NCBI GenBank assembly: GCA_036375275.1
Contig: DASUSF010000048.1
Span: 1-9,415 of the forward strand
Source: DASUSF01 sp036375275
Lineage (GTDB): Bacteria; Pseudomonadota; Alphaproteobacteria; Geminicoccales; Geminicoccaceae
Direction of reading: 5' to 3'
DNA length: 9,415 nucleotides
In this document: positions 6,451-9,415 of the stretch, one piece after another
How the letters are laid out: each line of letters starts with the position of its first letter
Position numbering within the stretch: position 1 is the stretch's first letter
Position numbers and translations under genes: made by a program
The notes under the pieces: model-generated
What the model was told of the DNA's origin: nothing
The model's database searches: none
Seen by the model: the letters and a program-made list of their open reading frames with translations, nothing else

Positions 6451-7254
6451 GCCGTAGGCCCAGAGCAGGATCAGGACGCCGAGCAGGCAGCGATAGATCA
6501 CGAACGGCGTGAAGCTCGCGTGGCGCAGCCAGCGCATCAGTAGGACGATCGCGGCGAAGGCGGCCGCGAAGGCGAGGCCGGCGGCGAGCAGCGCGTCCCG
6601 CCCGACCTCCGCTTGGCCGAGCTCGATCACGTCCAGGGTGAGGAGCGCGCCGGCGCCGAGGATGGTCGGGATCGCCATGAGCATCGAGAAGCGCGCCGAC
6701 TCGTCGCGCTGGTAGCCGAGCGCCCGGGCGGCGGTGATGGTGATCCCGGCGCGCGACGTGCCGGGGATCAGCGCGAGCGTCTGGGCGAGACCGATGAGAA
6801 GGGCGCCGGGAATGCTCATCGCGTGGAGCGTCCGGTCGCGCGGCGCGGTCCGATCGACCAGGTAGAGCAGGATGCCGAAGCCGAGGCTCGCCCAGCCGAT
6901 GATGGCGATGGTGCGCAGGCCGTCGCCGTCGGTCACCGCCTTGAGCGTGGCGCCGCCGATCAGCACCGGCACCGTCGCGACGCCGATGAGCAGCACCAGC
7001 CGTGCTCCGGCGTCGTCCCGACCGGCCCCGGAGAGCGTGTTGGCGAGCCCCCGGAGCATCAGGCCTAGATCGTCGCGGAAGTAGACCAGCACCGCGCCCA
7101 GGCTGCCGACGTGGACCGCGATGTCGATCAGGAGGCCCTGGTCGGGCCAGCCGGTCAGCAGCGGCACCAGGATGAGGTGGCCGGAGGAGCTGATCGGCAG
7201 GAACTCGGTGATTCCCTGGACCAGCGCGAGGACGGCGATCTGAAGGTCGGACAT
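6448..7254 (-). CDS. uppP: Undecaprenyl-diphosphate phosphatase UppP (BacA)
   Basis: Integral membrane enzyme that dephosphorylates undecaprenyl diphosphate to regenerate the lipid carrier for peptidoglycan and O-antigen; overexpression gives bacitracin resistance in other bacteria (family knowledge). The 268-residue product, the usual length, is strongly hydrophobic with about seven or eight membrane segments. The first catalytic region is QGITEFLPISSSGHLI (13-28), giving the (E/Q)xxxE motif as Q13 and E17, with S23 and H26. The second region is IPGTSRAG (163-170) with catalytic Arg R168. The ATG at 7254 starts exactly where family members start (MSDL), with AGGGA three bases upstream. Its TAG stop at 6450-6448 is formed by the right end of repeat copy A. 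It is divergent from gltD and convergent with the NDUFA9-type gene. Confidence 0.96.
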   Translation of the reverse strand: MSDLQIAVLALVQGITEFLPISSSGHLILVPLLTGWPDQGLLIDIAVHVGSLGAVLVYFRDDLGLMLRGLANTLSGAGRDDAGARLVLLIGVATVPVLIGGATLKAVTDGDGLRTIAIIGWASLGFGILLYLVDRTAPRDRTLHAMSIPGALLIGLAQTLALIPGTSRAGITITAARALGYQRDESARFSMLMAIPTILGAGALLTLDVIELGQAEVGRDALLAAGLAFAAAFAAIVLLMRWLRHASFTPFVIYRCLLGVLILLWAYG

Positions 7255-7267
7255 GCTTCCCTGGCGG

Positions 7268-7323
7268 GCGCCGGATGCGCGGCGCCTTCCTAGCCGATGT
7301 CGTCGGCCGGCGCCATCCGGCGC
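7268..7323 (-). promoter_or_regulatory. Three-tier hairpin in the uppP mRNA leader
   Basis: Perfect 10-bp arms at 7268-7277 and 7314-7323 (GCGCCGGATG and CATCCGGCGC) enclose a 5-bp inner stem (7282-7286 with 7309-7313) and a 5-bp apical stem (7293-7297 with 7303-7307, loop TGTCG). In the uppP transcript the base of this structure ends 13 bases before the start codon, with the AGGGA ribosome binding site immediately after it. This could be a translational control element, an mRNA stabiliser or, less likely, chance. It matches no riboswitch class I know. Confidence 0.45.
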
Positions 7324-7334
7324 GCGCCCGGAGG

Positions 7335-7359
7335 TGTTGGTCCCGAAGCGATACCAACA
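7335..7359. repeat. Inverted repeat TGTTGGT-N11-ACCAACA
   Basis: Perfect 7-bp arms at 7335-7341 and 7353-7359 flank an 11-base loop. It lies 12 bases upstream (minus strand) of the larger uppP leader hairpin. It could be a dyad operator between divergent genes, part of the uppP leader, or a remnant of another interspersed repeat; the sequence alone does not decide. Confidence 0.45.
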
Positions 7360-7438
7360 TGCGGATCATGACAGCCGTGCGACCGGGCATGAACCGCGAC
7401 AGGCCGTCGGCGCCCGAAACAAGGTAAACGTCGTGACC

Positions 7439-7452
7439 TTTTTCGCGAAAAA
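7439..7452. repeat. AT-rich perfect palindrome TTTTTCGCGAAAAA
   Basis: A perfect 14-bp dyad, unusual in composition for this GC-rich DNA, placed about midway between the divergent uppP and gltD starts and just upstream of a weak gltD promoter candidate. TTTTTCGC recurs at 7561-7568 directly before the gltD ribosome binding site. It may be a regulator site or an AT-rich promoter upstream element; it is too short-looped to be a convincing terminator. Confidence 0.35.
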
Positions 7453-7580
7453 CGCTGGACGGCGGCGACCACCGCGGTGACTATCGCGCGCTCGGCCCGA
7501 CGAGCCGGGGTCGCCAAACAACCGGGTCCGCGCCCTCCGCCGCGCCGGGGCCGACGCTTATTTTTCGCTGGGGCAGGCCC

Positions 7581-9041
7581 GTGACCGTCAAGATGATGCG
7601 CTTCATCGACCTCGCGCAGACCACGCCGGACAAGCGCCCGGCGGGCGACCGGAGCGGCGATTTCGGCGAGATCTACGCGCCCTTTGAGCCGACCCGGGCG
7701 GCCGAGCAGGCGGCCCGCTGCGAGCAGTGCGGGATCCCGTTCTGCCAGGTCCACTGCCCGTTGCACAACAACATCCCGGACTGGCTCCGCATGACCGCCG
7801 AGGGGCGGATGGAGGAGGCCTACGAGCTCGCCGCGCTGACCAACAACATGCCCGAGATCTGCGGCCGGATCTGCCCCCAGGACCGGCTCTGCGAGGGCAA
7901 CTGCGTGATCGAGAAGGGGTTCGAGGCGGTCACCATCGGTGCGGTCGAGAAGCACATCACCGACACCGCGTTCGAGATGGGCTGGGTCAAGCCGGTCAGG
8001 CCGCGGCGCGAGCTCGAGCTCTCGGTCGGGGTGATCGGCGCCGGGCCCGCCGGCCTCGCCTGCGCCGAGCAGCTGCGCAAGAAGGGCTACCAGGTCGAGA
8101 TCTACGACCGCTACGACCGGATCGGCGGCCTGATGGTCTACGGCATCCCGAACTTCAAGCTCGACAAGCAGGTGGTCGCGCGCCGCGTCGACGTGCTCGA
8201 GCGGAGCGGCATCCGCTTCCACCTCAACACCGCCGTCGGCATCGACCTGACGTTCGACGAGCTGCGCCGCCGGCACGACGCGCTGTTCGTGGCGACCGGG
8301 GTCTACAAGGCGCGCGACGTGGCGCTGCCTGGCGCCGGGCTCGGCGGCGTGGTCGCCGCGCTCGACTACCTGACAGCGAGCAACCGCAAGGGCTTCGGCG
8401 AGACGGTGCCGGAGTTCGAGTCCGGCGTCCTCGACGCCCGCGGCAAGCGGGTGGTGGTCGTCGGCGGCGGCGACACGGCGATGGACTGCGTGCGCACCGC
8501 GGTCCGCCAGGGCGCGGTCTCCGTCGCCTGCCTGTACCGGCGCGACCGCTCCAACATGCCGGGCTCGATGCGCGAGGTCGCCCACGCCGAGGAGGAGGGC
8601 GTCCGCTTCGACTGGCTGGCGGCGCCCGAGGCCTTCCTCGGCAACGGCAGGGTCGAGGCGGTGCGCGGGGTCAAGATGCGCCTGGGGGCGCCCGACGCGA
8701 CCGGCCGGCAGGCGCCGGAGCCGGTTCCGGGCTCGAGCCACCGGATCGAGGCCGACCTCGTGATCAAGGCGCTCGGCTTCGATCCCGAGGACTTGCCGGG
8801 CCTGTTCGGCGAGCCGGCGCTGCCGGTCACCCGCTGGGGCACGATGCGGGTCGACTGGACCACCATGATGACCCGGATGCCCGGCGTGTTCGCCGGCGGC
8901 GACATCGTCCGTGGCGCCTCGCTCGTCGTCTGGGGCGTGCGCGACGGGCGCGACGCCGCGGCCGGCATCCACACCTACCTGCAGGCGCGCGACGCGACGG
9001 TCGAGGCGGCCGACCCGCAGTCGCTCGCGCTGGCGTCCTAG
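7581..9041 (+). CDS. gltD: Glutamate synthase (NADPH) small (beta) subunit GltD
   Basis: The beta subunit takes electrons from NADPH through FAD and passes them by iron-sulfur clusters to the GltB subunit, which makes two glutamates from glutamine and 2-oxoglutarate (family knowledge). The 486-residue product is full length. An N-terminal ferredoxin-like region carries two Cys sets, C47/C50/C55/C59 and C94/C98/C104/C108, for 4Fe-4S clusters. The FAD motif is VIGAGPAGLACAE (G153-x-G155-xx-G158), followed by GGLMVYGIPNFKL (162-174). The NADPH motif is VVVVGGGDTAMDCVRTA (G295-G297). The C-terminal FAGGDIVRGASLVVWGVRDG is the second FAD-binding element. GTG at 7581 is preferred because GGGGCAGG lies 4 bases upstream; ATG codons at 7593 and 7596 are alternatives. 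The TAG stop is the left edge of repeat copy B. The sequence closely resembles remembered Azospirillum GltD. Confidence 0.97.
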   Translation: MTVKMMRFIDLAQTTPDKRPAGDRSGDFGEIYAPFEPTRAAEQAARCEQCGIPFCQVHCPLHNNIPDWLRMTAEGRMEEAYELAALTNNMPEICGRICPQDRLCEGNCVIEKGFEAVTIGAVEKHITDTAFEMGWVKPVRPRRELELSVGVIGAGPAGLACAEQLRKKGYQVEIYDRYDRIGGLMVYGIPNFKLDKQVVARRVDVLERSGIRFHLNTAVGIDLTFDELRRRHDALFVATGVYKARDVALPGAGLGGVVAALDYLTASNRKGFGETVPEFESGVLDARGKRVVVVGGGDTAMDCVRTAVRQGAVSVACLYRRDRSNMPGSMREVAHAEEEGVRFDWLAAPEAFLGNGRVEAVRGVKMRLGAPDATGRQAPEPVPGSSHRIEADLVIKALGFDPEDLPGLFGEPALPVTRWGTMRVDWTTMMTRMPGVFAGGDIVRGASLVVWGVRDGRDAAAGIHTYLQARDATVEAADPQSLALAS

Positions 9042-9187
9042 AGCAATTTCCGATGAGACAGAACCGCGTTGAACCCCGACGTCCTTCCGCTCATCGGAAG
9101 AAAATTGCTCGAGCTCAAATGGATGAGGGCGGATTCACCCGCTCGGAACCGCTCCCAGGCGGTTCCGTCATGTCGGGATCCGCTCCA
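9039..9187 (+). repeat. Two-hairpin interspersed repeat, copy B, filling the gltD-gltB gap
   Basis: A 149-bp copy of the element at 6305-6450, identical over its first 29 bases and over most of both stem regions. Hairpin 1 is stronger than in copy A: GAGCAATTT (9041-9049) pairs with AAATTGCTC (9102-9110) and CCGATGAG (9050-9057) with CTCATCGG (9090-9097), leaving a 4-base bulge. In hairpin 2, GCGGAT (9129-9134) pairs with ATCCGC (9178-9183), CCCG (9138-9141) with CGGG (9174-9177), and CGGAACCG (9144-9151) with CGGTTCCG (9160-9167). Differences from copy A concentrate in the loops and the spacer between hairpins. The right end here is GCTCCA rather than GCTCTA. Its first three bases are the gltD stop codon and its right end touches the gltB Shine-Dalgarno. 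Confidence 0.9.
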
Positions 9188-9188
9188 G

Positions 9189-9194
9189 AGGAGG
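9189..9194 (+). promoter_or_regulatory. Shine-Dalgarno of gltB
   Basis: AGGAGG, eight bases before the ATG at 9203, is the strongest ribosome binding site in the window and fixes the gltB start. It begins two bases after the right end of repeat copy B. Confidence 0.8.
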
Positions 9195-9202
9195 CCCCGC
9201 TC

Positions 9203-9415
9203 ATGACCGGCCCGACCATGGAAAGCGCCGACGCCTTCGTGCGGAGCTTCCGCGCGGAGTCCGGCCGCCTCGCTGCCGAGGGCCTGTACGATCCGGCGCT
9301 CGAGCACGACGCCTGCGGGGTCGGCTTCGTCGCCGAGATCGACGGCCGGCCGAGCCGCCGGGTGGTCGAGGCGGCGATCGCCGCGCTCAAGGCGGTCTGG
9401 CATCGCGGCGCGGTC
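9203..9415 (+). CDS. gltB: Glutamate synthase (NADPH) large (alpha) subunit GltB (partial, N-terminus only)
   Basis: The alpha subunit hydrolyses glutamine in its N-terminal amidotransferase domain and channels ammonia to the FMN synthase site (family knowledge). Only 71 residues lie inside the window; the full protein is usually about 1500. LYDPALEHDACGVGFVAEI contains the conserved ACGVGF motif, in which Cys38 would become the N-terminal nucleophile after removal of a 37-residue propeptide. LKAVWHRGAV at the window edge is also typical. The ATG at 9203 has an excellent Shine-Dalgarno. It follows gltD with a 161-bp gap occupied by a repeat element, so the two subunit genes are probably, but not certainly, cotranscribed. 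Confidence 0.95.
   Translation, partial: MTGPTMESADAFVRSFRAESGRLAAEGLYDPALEHDACGVGFVAEIDGRPSRRVVEAAIAALKAVWHRGAV

Larger units (their letters stand above)
7255..7580. other. Divergent uppP/gltD intergenic region, 326 bp without a gene
   Basis: I see no coding sequence here. From left to right it holds the uppP Shine-Dalgarno (7258-7262, minus), a three-tier inverted repeat in the uppP leader (7268-7323), a second hairpin (7335-7359), an AT-rich 14-bp palindrome (7439-7452), a weak plus-strand promoter candidate TGGACG (7456-7461) with GACTAT (7479-7484) at 17-base spacing, and a T-rich stretch at 7559-7566 next to the gltD ribosome binding site. It must contain promoters for both genes, but none is a strong consensus match and no sigma-54 GG/GC signature was found. 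Confidence 0.7.

Noticed and set aside
6319..6543. Small plus-strand open frame across repeat copy A and the end of uppP
   Set aside because: It spans a non-coding hairpin element and antisense uppP, has no ribosome binding site and no recognisable protein pattern.
7290..8972. 560-codon minus-strand open frame opposite gltD
   Set aside because: It is longer than gltD, but its composition is an Ala/Arg/Asp/His/Val shadow of the gltD codons, while the plus strand shows all cofactor motifs of GltD.

Overview
The window is GC-rich (roughly 70% by eye) chromosomal DNA from an alphaproteobacterium. GltD, the GltB start, the NDUFA9-type protein, small RNase D and UppP, together with the order kdsD-lptC-lptA-lptB-rpoN, fit Rhodospirillales or close relatives. 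That placement is inference from remembered protein families and gene order; no search was run. There is no phage gene, transposase, CRISPR array or recognisable defence cassette.

Left half, all on the minus strand and read from right to left: tRNA-Leu(CAG) at 5122-5036, a small ribonuclease D (4844-4218), then an envelope operon. The operon is kdsD (arabinose-5-phosphate isomerase, first step to Kdo), lptC, lptA and lptB (the inner-membrane, periplasmic and ATPase parts of the lipopolysaccharide export bridge), followed after 20 bp by the 5' part of rpoN (sigma-54), which runs off the left edge. The three junctions kdsD/lptC, lptC/lptA and lptA/lptB are 4-base ATGA or GTGA overlaps. A sigma-70-like promoter lies about 100 bases before kdsD.

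Right half: an NDUFA9-type NAD(P)-binding protein (+, 5233-6180) converges on uppP (-, 6448-7254), the undecaprenyl-diphosphate phosphatase that recycles the lipid carrier for peptidoglycan and O-antigen. A 326-bp divergent intergenic region with several inverted repeats separates uppP from gltD (+, 7581-9041). The 5' end of gltB (+, from 9203) runs off the right edge. GltD and GltB together form NADPH-dependent glutamate synthase.

The most notable non-coding signal is an interspersed repeat of about 146-149 bp with two hairpins, present as two well conserved copies (6305-6450 and 9039-9187) plus a decayed partial copy (6183-6253). Its ends read TAGAGC and GCTCTA, so each end carries a TAG pointing inward. 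The gltD stop codon is the left end of one copy and the uppP stop codon is the right end of another. The copy between gltD and gltB fills almost the whole intergenic gap and stops where the gltB Shine-Dalgarno sequence begins. The uppP leader also holds a three-tier hairpin just before the ribosome binding site. Apart from these elements the window looks like ordinary core genome, and I do not see a new multi-gene system in it.
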